A DNA stretch of 64,000 nucleotides, taken from Plazaster borealis. Its lineage: Eukaryota > Echinodermata > Asteroidea > Forcipulatida > Labidiasteridae. Position numbers and translations under genes: made by a program. Below the pieces are notes generated by a model. That model was not told the origin of the DNA, did not search any database, and saw only the letters and a program-made list of their open reading frames with translations. The DNA lies in the NCBI GenBank assembly GCA_021014325.1, contig CM037460.1, positions 15,853,486-15,917,485 of the forward strand, written 5' to 3'. Within the stretch, counting starts at the first letter, position 1. The number at the start of each line of letters is the position of its first letter. This document shows positions 42,226 through 52,597 of the stretch, in pieces.

Positions 42226-44408
42226 CCCAGCATAATGTGGAGGGTTTCTTTGAAATAATGATACAAATATTGCACAAAAAACTGCAATTATATTTGTATG
42301 CCATTTAAATCCAAGACTGCCATGTCTACCTTTGTAATACAAATATTGGTAATTTAAACTGTTTATATCATAAGACTTCCATTCAATGGCCGACAACAAA
42401 GAGAGGGGATCAGACAAGAGTGTAAGATTTATTTCTGAGAAGTATCTTTACAAAAAAAGGTTACAAAAACAAGTTTTTTGTGTACAAGTATAGTTTGGAA
42501 AATAAGTAGTGACACAACGCTTTCTCCATTGTTTTTGTCGGTATATCTACAGCACCCTACTTCTGTCAATCCCACCCTTCTTGGCATTAAACATGTACCA
42601 CCACTAAAACAGAAATGTTATAAAACTAACTATTAAGGGGACAGTGGAGTCAAGTGTGTTGTAAGAGAACATTACAAATATGTTAATCATGTCAACTTTG
42701 TACATACACTTGTATGGAAATAGCTGCACAAGTATCCGGGAACGAGCCTCATTAATATTTTAGATGCCCTCAAAACATTCTATAAATGACAGATTTGAGA
42801 GGCATTAGTTTTAGAGATTGTTGAAACAGTTTCCAATGTTGTATATGGGGGTTACTGACTCTGAACTTTAGGTGGGTAAAAGACCATGAAAACAATCCTA
42901 GTTTGCTCATATTAAAGCAGGGAACCTCGAAGATAGGCATGTTTATGTTTGTAACTTAGCACTCTTGTATAGCACTTCTGTTGTGTTGTTCTTATTTGTG
43001 ACGGGCGTGGCTCAAGGGGGCCTGTAAATGGATAAACAATACGATTTAAAAAACAAAATTGTTTCGTGTATTTTTTGACTAATTAGCATTAAAACCCTCT
43101 GAGCAGCCACGTGAAGAAAAGTACATGCTGGATCCCCGGGGAGCGCACGAGAGGCAGATTGTATTACGGGTAAATAAGTGTGTTTGGGGGCACAATTCTT
43201 GTTCTATAATGGTCTGAACAGATGAATAGATGTTCCCTGGACCCACACACTAAAGATTGAAGCATTCTGGAAATCTACACATTGGTTCACTACTAATTTT
43301 CAAAAAAAAGTACATTTCGAAAGGATTAAGTTTTTGTGCACACAATAGGATTTTTTGTGTGCACGTTTTAATGGGATCCAGTTTTCCCACACTATTTGTC
43401 AACCTCTGAGTTCACTCACCCTGAAATCACTACAGTATATGAAAGAGGATGTTCAAAGGTAGTTTACAAAACAAAATCAATGGAATTGATCCACATATTT
43501 TGTAGTTATGAAAAAAAGTATGAAGCTGGTCGTCGCGTCTGCTCCCCGTGGCTGCTAGGAGGGTAGCATTGAGCTAGGTACTTCCATAGTGGTGCACCCA
43601 AAAGTATTCGTGAAAAGAAGGCTCGATATGGCGCTGCGCTGGACTAACCCGAACCACGGGTACTCGACAAAAGCTCCACTTCACGGTGTTTATGTTCATA
43701 TATACATATTTTGTTTGACTTAACCTTTAATATTTATCTGCTATTCACACAACCCGAACACTACATTTCTAGTTTTTTTGTATTCGCTAGGCCTTTTTTT
43801 TTTAAGCAAGAAATGGTGAGATCAAGTTAAAATTAATAAAACATAAAATCGAAAAGTGTCCAGTACAATTTCTTTTTAAATATTCATTCCTTTCATTAAA
43901 AACAAAATAAAATAAATAAATGCATTGTAATTGGTCATCCATTTGTTGGGTATAAAAATGCTACTTCTATCTGCCCCAGGAGGACAAAATCTAATCGATT
44001 TAAAAGAAATACATTTAGAGCCTTATTCCTTAATTTGTGTCTTCGACCGATGTTTCTTTATAAATAGGCGATATGGCTTAAAACTTTAGTTAATTTCATT
44101 AATGTTCTTGGGCATTATTTAGTTTTCTACAAATTAATCTGTGTAATGTTTATAATTATTTCAATCTATAATCTACCGTACATTTTTTTCAAACCATATT
44201 TTAGTTGCATATTTAAAATCTCAGTGAAGGATATTAAAGCTCCACATTAATAATAATTCTGGACGAAGGTTAGTCGTCCATACTTTTTACTATACCTGCG
44301 TGCATCAAAACGGACAGAAAATAAACACAAGACGTTCCAGACGTCCGAAGTTAACATAATTTAACATTTAACATTTATTCGATTTTGAGATTTCTTTTCT
44401 TACCTACG
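42226..44408. other. 3' spacer of unit A
   Basis: Non-coding, nearly identical to 48674-49179 plus 55732-58242 in unit B. It preserves the uninterrupted target sites of both LTR insertions (about 42728-42731 and 43229-43232). ATTAAA at 42586 is a possible polyadenylation signal for copy A. The small open frame at about 43510 is broken by TAG here. Confidence 0.7.
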
Positions 44409-45516
44409 GCATCTCAGTGATGTCAAATTGCTCATCAGAACTATGTTAACCCACAAAAAGCTACATTAGTATATTTTGTAAAAAGTAGTTCTATATTTTT
44501 TTAAACAGCCTCCTCACGCAGACGCGGAACATTTTGTAGTTCTCGGCCGTTCTGGAATGGGTGCCGATTTTGTATTTTGGGCATGTGCCGAGTTTGTGGG
44601 TACGGTATCGGGTACGAATCGTCTCCCGCTAGCCCAGGTTGGACTCCTCCGTTGCTTGATATCGGAGAAGGCCGTCCTACCAGGGCTTGTAGTGTCCCCG
44701 TGCATGGTTGCACCCGGACAGAAGTTCTGGCGTCATGCATTCATGAACAATCTACCTCCATGCATGAACGAAAACGAAACACGATGTGTAGGTTCAAGTA
44801 AAACAGCAACCACCATCCGGACAAATTCATTTATATAACTTACAACATGAAACACGGGTTTTCCTTGGTGCGAACTTGACGTGAAATTGTTCACAGTAGG
44901 CATACCCGTAGCTTTGGCAGTTGGAAGCGGTTACAATTGAGAACCGACTCCGAATTCTTTCTCTGACACCAATACCAGAGACCGACAGGACGCAAGAAGA
45001 CAGGTACAAGTTTGTCATTGACATCAGTGGCTCGTTTGGGGCCGTTACCCCTATTATGTTTAGTGTTTAAACCTATACGTTATAATAGAAAAGTTCATGT
45101 GGTGTAGGCCTACATGTATTGTCGAGTCGAGCAGTCTTGTCCGAGGTATAACGAGTATCAGAATATCCTGTGGCAGGGGCATTTTATGCCTAAAGTTGAT
45201 ACACCTTTTCCCCTAAAATATAAATAAATTTACTTCGTACAACATATAATTGTTCATGACGCCAAACCCCCTTTTTAAGTTAATTTCTATTTGTAGTAAA
45301 TACTGATTGACATTTTCAAATCTGTTATTATTGAGTCATTGAGTCGTGGAAGGGTGAACACTACGCTCTGTGTCGAAGATACTCCTTTTATAGTTATAGA
45401 CCTTCATAATGGAACATGGATAGTAAAATTACTAGGAAAAAGGCAGTGATTCAGGGAAAAGCAAGTGACAGTTGTTTTTTGCAGCAATTCCGGAGTTAAA
45501 AACACAACTTAGTTTT

Positions 45517-46370
45517 ACTTTGTATCCTCGTATCCCCATTATTCGCGCACGTAAGAATTGAAATTGAATTTTGACTTGATTAACAGAATCAAGAACAACT
45601 TTTAGCTTTAATTTTAATTGTCTGATGTCAAGCCCACCTGAGAGGAGAATTTGAAGCCCGCAGAACATCGTCAAGCACAACGAAACTCGTCGTCTGCAAT
45701 CTACCCCGATTTGTCAAGTTTCGTTTTCCGTCACATGAATTCGCGCACTTGGGCTGGAACGCCACTACGGAGTCCCTATTGTCCCGCCTTTCTTCTAAAT
45801 GCTTTAGTCCGTGCGGCAGGGAAGCTGCTGGTTGAAATCGGCAGTGATAATTATTTACGGGAAGGGGTGGTGGGGTTGGCGAGGTGGGAAATTGACTCTG
45901 CGCTGTTATCACAAAGTTGGTAAGCCCCGCGCCCAGTTAAATGCAAACAATTGGTAATTTCTGAAAAAAGGATTATAAGGCGCACGTCCACTTCAACCTT
46001 CCGTAGTATTTTGTACGCCCTCTGTTGTTAAATGAAAATCACGTGGTCTTGTAATTTAATTATTGAAGTATGGCAGACGATACGCACAGAACTTTCAGTG
46101 GGTTGTTTTTTTTTTTAATCGACCATCTTATCTAGCTATGTTTTGTATTTAGTCTAAAAAGGTAAGATTGTATACTACATTTGTAGTTTATCTAAAATCT
46201 TACCGGAAAGGCTTTGATTTTCCACATCTTCGCAGGAAATTGTTTATCAGGCTTTATACTTTCATGAAATAAAAAAAATTGAGTCACTGCGTATTGTAAA
46301 CAAAATAAAATGCGTCGGAAAGGTACCTGCGCGAATATTTGTGATGCGCGAAATTGGGGTACGGGAGGAT
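45517..46370. other. Segment present only in unit B
   Basis: Unit C passes straight from TTAGTTTTACTTTGTA to CATAGAGCACTG, while unit B has about 850 extra bases here. It contains overlapping open frames on both strands (45628-45923) with no recognisable domain. Either an insertion in B or a deletion in C. Confidence 0.6.
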
Positions 46371-46374
46371 ACAT

Positions 46375-46860
46375 AGAGCACTGTAAACATATGCTTAATA
46401 AGTGGCTTAAATTGAGTGGCAAACACGTGGATTCCATACTGTACAACTACTTCAAAGTGGATCAAACTCTAGGGCTTAAGCATAAACCATCTTTATTTTT
46501 AAAGCTCAGAAAATACTTTGATTCTGTCTCTTGGAAGGCATGGGAACATATCTCGGCCTTCATAAACCAAAGGAATGTAAAACGAAATTATCTTTGGTTC
46601 AGCAATAACGTAATATTCTAACTGGTCTAATAGATTGCACAGCGACTGTGGAACTAATCCTAGCCAAAAGAATAAGCTTAGGACCTTCCGTCATCAAAAA
46701 CCAGTTTGAGTATGAGTTTTATTTACACATGCGTAAACCCTCGTATCGCCATTCTTTGGTCCGTTTCAGATGCTCTTCACACAAGTTATTTATTGAAATA
46801 AAAGGTATATTGGGTAATAGACTCAAGCTAAAGAATTTGCCAGCAACGTCACCTTGATGT
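46375..46860 (+). mobile_element. Old LINE ORF remnant, unit B
   Basis: Frames include IEHCKHMLNKWLKLSGKHVD and, after a shift, HMRKPSYRHSLVRFRCSSHK and LFIEIKG. The R-x-x-L-x-x-[FL]-R-x-S-x-H-x-L-x-IE pattern resembles the end of some invertebrate LINE reverse transcriptase ORFs. It is broken by stops and frameshifts and is also present in unit C, so it predates that duplication. Confidence 0.55.
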
Positions 46861-46932
46861 TGAAACTGAAATACATTTTCTGCTAGATTAAGTAGATTGC
46901 CAATTAAACAACGACCTTAGGAATATAGGCCT

Positions 46933-47071
46933 ATAGACCCCTTGCAAACGCGAAACGCTACAACAAAGAACAGCTATCCAATGATTTGCCTCCTTTGGTC
47001 TCAGTGAGAGCGCTTTTTGGCCTCAGTGAGGGCGCTTTTTGAGCGTGTGACGTCACATGCAAGGGGTCTAT
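46933..47071. mobile_element. Small MITE, ATAGACCCCTTGCA ends (unit B)
   Basis: Inverted ends ATAGACCCCTTGCA and TGCAAGGGGTCTAT, with an inner direct duplication of CTCAGTGAG(A/G)GCGCTTTTTG. The same copy is at 59919-60058. Confidence 0.75.
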
Positions 47072-47566
47072 TATGTTAGATAATCAATATCATGAATTTA
47101 AATTACTTGGTAAAGGTAGGGAAGACAGATTTAAGTTTTAGATGGACAATCCCGATGAAGCAATTATTAATTGCGTTGCCAAAAAAACATCTTTTTATTT
47201 ACTGTATTAAAAGAAAATCGAGCTTTTTTATAAGGTTTAACCAATGTTGTTTTGTTCTATGTTAACACTCTCTCTTTCCGTGACGACTTCACCACTAATC
47301 GTTATTTATTGTTATACCCTCCCCAGGTTTATGGGGTTTGTTCAAGTTTCGAAATAAAATACCGTACTAATACAAACTATCTTTTCCCTTCGTTTTACAG
47401 ATACAATACTCCAACACCGGACAAGTGACGTAGTGGAGCTTACTGGGGATAATTTACCCAGACTGAGTGGTACCCCAAGTTTCCAAGACTTTTAGAAGAC
47501 AGGACAGTCAATATATTGAATTTTCAGCCCCCCCCCCCGAAAAAAAGGAAAAAAAAGAAAGAAAGG

Positions 47567-48673
47567 ATGCGTGTGAAATATTTAGCAAAACGATTAGTAG
47601 CAATAGCCGTCTTAACATCCATGGCATTGGTCACGGTACTTTTTCTCCAAGCTGATGTGAGCCCCACTCATGGGTTTTGGAAAGCTCATTTCCAGGGGCT
47701 GAGAGGTCTCCCGTCGACGTCTCATCCAGATAAGCCCCCTGCGTGTGACACCTGTTGCTATCAGTACATTCCCTGCTTGAACTCGAGTGTATGCGGTAAC
47801 AACACATTTGTAAGAGCTCACTTGCCGGATGACGAATTAGAAGAGAGGCAATGTAAGCGTCGGCTTCCCGGGGCCATAATCATCGGCACGAAAAAGTCCG
47901 GGACGTCAGCACTGAAGACGTTCTTGAGCTACCACCCGGACATTGCCGCAGCAAAAGGTGAGCCACATTTCTTCAACAAGCCGGTGTACAACTATGGAGA
48001 AGCACTCTACAAGAAGATGATGCCGCTCAGCTCAAAGCGGCAGGTAACCCTAGAGAAGACACCCATCTACTATGCCTACTACCACCTAGGCGTCCACCGC
48101 CGAGTTCACTCGTTACTACCACACGTCAAGCTCATCATCATACTGAGAGATCCCATAAAAAGAGCCATCTCAGACTACTTCATGGAGACGAGGTATTTCT
48201 TGGCATCGGGCGGGAAGCTCTCACGGAAAAGACTGGAACCCTGGCACGGATACGACCTCGGGGACACCTTCGAGAAGTCGGTGTTAGCAAGCGGTAAGGT
48301 GAACGGGACAAGTAAATTAGTGATCCTCTCAGTCTACATCAACTCTTTAGTTCACTGGTTAGCTGTTTTCCCGCGGAGTAGTCTTCTTGCCATAGATGGA
48401 GACGCGTTCCTGAGAGATCCCCTGCCGGCCCTCAAAGAAACCGAACGCTTCTTGGGAGTCCAGAGTTTCTTCGACAATGACTCGTTTTTCACCGAAGAGA
48501 ATCGTGGGTTCCGCTGCCTGGCCAAGCCCGTGCGGACCTGCTGGAAGAGCGCAACACGACCGCCCCACCCATCGATCCCAGAAGACGTTCTCGATAAATT
48601 AAAGAGGTTTTTCAAACCATACAATCGAAATCTAGTTAAATTACTTAATCAGACGTTTGAATGGGCAAAGTAG
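47567..48673 (+). CDS. Heparan sulfate 3-O-sulfotransferase-like, copy B
   Basis: 368 residues, same layout as copy A: signal anchor 9-28, PAPS loop GTKKSGTSAL 107-116, catalytic-type Glu (GEPHFFN) 132, RDPIKRAISDY 194-204. Intact frame, acceptor TTTTACAG at 47400. Residues about 119-183 match copy C (KTFLSYHP, TPIYYAYYHLGVHRRVHS), while 205-260 match copy A (MET, LASGG, EPWHGYDL). It is thus a mosaic. Codon changes relative to A and C cluster around the predicted cleft (134-172 and 205-258), and the rest is nearly identical. Expression of each copy cannot be judged from sequence. Confidence 0.9.
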   Translation: MRVKYLAKRLVAIAVLTSMALVTVLFLQADVSPTHGFWKAHFQGLRGLPSTSHPDKPPACDTCCYQYIPCLNSSVCGNNTFVRAHLPDDELEERQCKRRLPGAIIIGTKKSGTSALKTFLSYHPDIAAAKGEPHFFNKPVYNYGEALYKKMMPLSSKRQVTLEKTPIYYAYYHLGVHRRVHSLLPHVKLIIILRDPIKRAISDYFMETRYFLASGGKLSRKRLEPWHGYDLGDTFEKSVLASGKVNGTSKLVILSVYINSLVHWLAVFPRSSLLAIDGDAFLRDPLPALKETERFLGVQSFFDNDSFFTEENRGFRCLAKPVRTCWKSATRPPHPSIPEDVLDKLKRFFKPYNRNLVKLLNQTFEWAK

Positions 48674-49179
48674 CCCAGCATAATGTGGTCAAGGGTTTCT
48701 TTGAAATAATGATACAAATATTGCACAAAAAACTGTATATTTGTATGCCATTTAAATCCAAGACTGCCATGTCTACCTTTGTAATACAAATATTGGTAAT
48801 TTAAACTGTTTATATCATAAGACTTCCATTCAATGGCCGACAACAAAGAGAGAGGATCAGACAAGAGTGTAAGATTTATTTCTGAGAAGTATATTTACAA
48901 AAAAAGGTAACAAAAACAAGTTTTTTGTGTACAAGTATAGTTTGGAAAATAAGTAGTGACACAACGCTTTCTCCATTGTTTTTGTCGGTATATCTATAGC
49001 ACCCTACTTCTGTCAATCCCACCCTTCTGATGGGCATTAAACATGTACCACCACTAAAACAGAAATGTTATAAAACTTACTATAAAGGGGACAGTGGAGT
49101 CAAGTGTTGTAAGAGAACATTACAAATATTTTAATCATGTCAACTTTGTACATACACTTGTATGGAAATTGCTGCACAA

Positions 49180-49999
49180 TGTTATGAGATCCTAATACAT
49201 GTACATTAGTCACGTGTATTCAACGCACGCTGTCAATCATTCTTTGTGTGTAAGGTCGTTAACCCTAGTGGGCGGTGCTAATAGAATGATCTAGAGTAGT
49301 ACTTTCTAGAAAACGACACAAATCCTTTATATACGGGCTGGGGGTAAATCTAGGACGGGACACAAATACTCAAGACTGGTGGAAGCTACGACTTCTGTGA
49401 TTGTGATTCAACTCGTTGGAGGAGCTTTTGGTAGAGTTCGCTTTTGACCGAGTGCAGTTAAAGAGCTTAATTTAAATCCGGAAAGGACAGTTTCGAACTT
49501 AATCTACAGTTCGGTATTTTGGGGTCTTCTTCCCCATATTTTGTGGCGGGTGTCAGATTGTGTACCCGTTGTTGCTTCGTCTTCTTCTGGACATTTTTCG
49601 GAGTGAGTTCGCCCCGTGATAGCTCATAGTCACATCGGCAAAGAACTGATTTATCGCCCCTGGAGTTGATCGTTTTAGAGCCAGTGTATGTGACCCTCGC
49701 TGTATCTTCTGTTGCCGTGATCCTCGCCCTCGCCTTCATCCAGGTTGACGTATTAGCCCGTAAGATACTTATGTTGTATAAGATCCATTTTAATGTACAC
49801 TTGTTTTATGCAATCAGTGTATGTTTGTTATACCAAATCGGTAACTGAAGTGGTTGATAGTTTTATCATTAAATCACTTTGATTCTGTGTTCTTTACATC
49901 CGTGTCACCTTGTTTGATTTCTTTGTTGCATCTGAGAAAATTCAGGCTTTTTGAGTGATTTATATTCACGGATAGTTTGGAGATTTTTGGATCGTAACA
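49180..49999 (+). repeat. 5' LTR (820 bp)
   Basis: Begins TGTTATGAGATCC and ends GGATCGTAACA. Contains a TATATA (about 49328) in CTTTATATACGGGC as likely promoter and ATTAAA (about 49868) as likely polyadenylation signal. It differs from the 3' LTR at roughly 20-30 positions, clustered in the last 250 bases. Confidence 0.93.
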
Positions 50000-50002
50000 A
50001 AT

Positions 50003-50020
50003 TGGGGGCCTGTCCGGGAA
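50003..50020 (+). promoter_or_regulatory. Primer binding site (tRNA-Pro type)
   Basis: TGGGGGCCTGTCCGGGAA lies 3 bases after the 5' LTR. It closely resembles the tRNA-Pro primer site known from gammaretroviruses, with two mismatches. Confidence 0.75.
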
Positions 50021-50110
50021 ATCGAACAAAAATAAGCCGTATATTTCTGTGTACAATTGTCAAACAAGGTTGCACGTTTTATTGTTACTACTCTGTAGTG
50101 TTGTATAAAA

Positions 50111-52597
50111 ATGGCTAGTGAGTTTGATGCACAAGCTTTCGTGGATTCTGAAGATTTGTCAATCGAGAAGTTGCAACAGTTATCAAAAGACGAGTTGCAC
50201 GGAGTTGCCAAACATGTTCATGTAGAAATTTCTAGAAGTGCCAAAAAGGCAAAACTAGTGAACGTTCTAGCGGGAAGACTGAACTTAGAGTTGTCTCAGT
50301 CTCCGCAAACTTTTGATCGAGAAATTGAGCTTGCAAAAATTGAGCTTGAAAAGGAAAGGCTCAGGCTTGAGTTTGAAGAAAGAGAAAAAGGAAAAGAAAG
50401 AGAAGAAAAGGCAAAAGAAAGAGAATTTAAATTGCGTAAGCTTGAATTAGAAGTGGGTTCAAAGAAAGGCAAGGAGAGAACTCCAATTGATTTTGATCTA
50501 GCGAAAAACGTGAGGTTGGTGCCAAAATTCAACGAACACGACGTTGATACGTATTTTCTGTCGTTTGAGAAGATTGCCAAAAATCTTAGTTGGCCTGAGA
50601 AATATTGGCCTTTGCTCCTGCAGAGCACTTTTGTGGGTAAGGCTCAGAAAGTCTATGCCACACTTTCAGAGGACCAATGTAGTAAATATTCTACGGTTAA
50701 GGCATCCATTTTAAATGCGTATGAGTTGGTTCCTGAGGCGTATAGACAGAAATTTAGAAAACTGACTAGATTGAATGGCCAGACCTTTGTTGAATTCGCT
50801 AGACAGAAGGAAATTGTTTTTGATCGATGGTATCAGTCTCTCAAATGTGAGAAAAATTTTGAGGAGTTAAAAGAAGTGGTCCTCATGGAAGAATTCAAAA
50901 CCAGTGTCCCTCTGAGTATCAAAACCCATTTGGAAGAACACAAGATCACCAAATTAAGGAAAGCGGCAGTGGTAGCTGATGATTATGAATTAACTCATAA
51001 AATGAGTATGGGCAAAACTAATTTCCAGTCAAACTGTTTTTACCAAAATACTAAGGGCAAGTCAGGTTCAGAGGCGCAGTCTAGCACTGGAAGTCCGTAT
51101 TCATCGGATAGAAAGCCTTCATCACCGAGTGGAGCCAAGGACGACCAGAAGAAGTCTTTTCCTCCGTGTGATTACTGTCATAAGAAGGGTCACACGAAGG
51201 CGAGATGTTTCAAGTTCATCGCTGACGAGCGAGGGCGGTCTGAAAAGCCTGTCGCTTTTGTCCGTAAGGACACTCTACTTCGTAGGAAGCCCGGTGAGGC
51301 CGATGGCAACCGTGTTTCTTCTTCGAAGATATCTGATGAAATCAATAAAGTTGATGAAATCTACAAAGATTTTGTTCATTGTGGTGATGTGTCGTGTGTG
51401 TCTGATGTAGCCGACAGTCCAGTTGTTATCCTAAGGGATACAGGCGCGTCACAGTCACTGATGCTGGAGGATGTGTTGTCATTGTCTCCAGACAGTTCGC
51501 TAAATGCGACAATGTTGATTCAAGGTATTGGGGGTAATTTTATGCCTGTCCCGTTGCGTAGGGTAAATTTGAAATGTGATTTGTTCACTGGCCCTGTGGA
51601 TGTTGGAGTTGTTCCTAGTCTACCGATGAAAGGTGTCGGATTATTGCTAGGTAATGACGTTGCGGGAGGTAAAGTGTCGGCATCCCCTATTGTCTCTGGT
51701 GAACCTGTGGATGAGCCAGAAATTCATGCTTTGGAGGAAGAGTTTCCAGAAATCTTCCCCGAATGTGCAGTGACGAGATCTCAGATGAAGCAAACGGAAA
51801 AGGAGGTTGCAGAGTCAGTGCCTATAGAGGAGGACTCTGGTGTTTGGCTGGCTGAAACCTTTGTTAGTGATTTAGAAGAAAAGGAGGGAGTGTCTCAAGA
51901 TGCTAAGTTTAGCCGATCCTCGCTGATAGAGCAGCAGAAAGCGGACCCAGATCTGAGGAAGCTCACCCAGACAGCGTGTTCTGAGGAAGAGGCTCAAGGG
52001 GTTCCGGAATGCTACTACGTCAAGTCTGGCGTGTTAATGAGGAAATGGAGACCTACCCAGAAACCAGCTGATGAAGAATGGAGTATTGTTCATCAAATTG
52101 TTGTTCCTCCATGTTACCGTGATGAGATCTTGAGAATCGCTCACGAAATTCCGGTTGCGGGTCATCTTGGTATCAGAAAGACTCAAGCTAGAGTCATGGC
52201 TCATTTTTATTGGCCTAAGCTACATCAAGATGTGGTGGAATTCTGCAAGACGTGCCATACGTGTCAGATGGTGGGAAAGCCACAGCCATCGATCAAGCCT
52301 GCACCGATGACTGCGTTTGATGAGCCGTTTACGAGAGTCCTGGTGGATTGTGTGGGTCCTCTACCGCGGACGAAGTCCGGGCATCAGTATTTGTTGACCA
52401 TAATGGATTTGTCAACCAGATTTCCAGAGGCCATTCCACTGAGGAAGATAACAGCCAAAGTTGTTGTTGAGGCTCTTATGCAGTTTTTCACAAGATATGG
52501 TTTACCGAAAGAAGTGCAGTCCGATCAGGGGTCTAACTTCATGTCGGGTGTGTTTCAGGAAGTTCTGCGTGAGCTGGGAATCAAGCAGTTAAAATAA
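50111..52597 (+). CDS. Retrotransposon Gag-PR-IN part of the polyprotein (ends at in-frame TAA)
   Basis: 828 residues. Charged coiled coil about 70-118; Gag core 128-295, whose second half (from YRQKFRKL at 211 through FEELKEVVLMEEF) looks like a SCAN domain; CCHC knuckle C353-C356-H361-C366; protease DTGA at 443-446; integrase zinc finger with H678/H685 and C715/C718; integrase catalytic D746 and D805. The frame stops at TAA (52595-52597), 12 codons before the expected third catalytic Glu, which sits in the same frame beyond the stop. Most simply an inactivating nonsense mutation; programmed readthrough or a sequence error are alternatives. Confidence 0.9.
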   Translation: MASEFDAQAFVDSEDLSIEKLQQLSKDELHGVAKHVHVEISRSAKKAKLVNVLAGRLNLELSQSPQTFDREIELAKIELEKERLRLEFEEREKGKEREEKAKEREFKLRKLELEVGSKKGKERTPIDFDLAKNVRLVPKFNEHDVDTYFLSFEKIAKNLSWPEKYWPLLLQSTFVGKAQKVYATLSEDQCSKYSTVKASILNAYELVPEAYRQKFRKLTRLNGQTFVEFARQKEIVFDRWYQSLKCEKNFEELKEVVLMEEFKTSVPLSIKTHLEEHKITKLRKAAVVADDYELTHKMSMGKTNFQSNCFYQNTKGKSGSEAQSSTGSPYSSDRKPSSPSGAKDDQKKSFPPCDYCHKKGHTKARCFKFIADERGRSEKPVAFVRKDTLLRRKPGEADGNRVSSSKISDEINKVDEIYKDFVHCGDVSCVSDVADSPVVILRDTGASQSLMLEDVLSLSPDSSLNATMLIQGIGGNFMPVPLRRVNLKCDLFTGPVDVGVVPSLPMKGVGLLLGNDVAGGKVSASPIVSGEPVDEPEIHALEEEFPEIFPECAVTRSQMKQTEKEVAESVPIEEDSGVWLAETFVSDLEEKEGVSQDAKFSRSSLIEQQKADPDLRKLTQTACSEEEAQGVPECYYVKSGVLMRKWRPTQKPADEEWSIVHQIVVPPCYRDEILRIAHEIPVAGHLGIRKTQARVMAHFYWPKLHQDVVEFCKTCHTCQMVGKPQPSIKPAPMTAFDEPFTRVLVDCVGPLPRTKSGHQYLLTIMDLSTRFPEAIPLRKITAKVVVEALMQFFTRYGLPKEVQSDQGSNFMSGVFQEVLRELGIKQLK

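Larger units (their letters stand above)
38690..44408 (+). repeat. Tandem unit A of the sulfotransferase array
   Basis: Starts with CACTGATGTCAAATCGCTCA, the same junction sequence found at 44409 and 58243. It carries sulfotransferase A. An insertion (about 38840-40205, including a LINE tail) lies in its 5' part. It lacks about 2 kb (compare 45340-47380) that units B and C have upstream of the coding exon. Confidence 0.8.

Noticed and set aside
44557..44838. 93-codon plus-strand frame and opposing 79-codon minus frame, repeated at 58366
   Set aside because: Indels between copies B and C (for example three extra bases near 58433 and 58525) and a changed copy A argue against coding. More likely a promoter or non-coding 5' exon.
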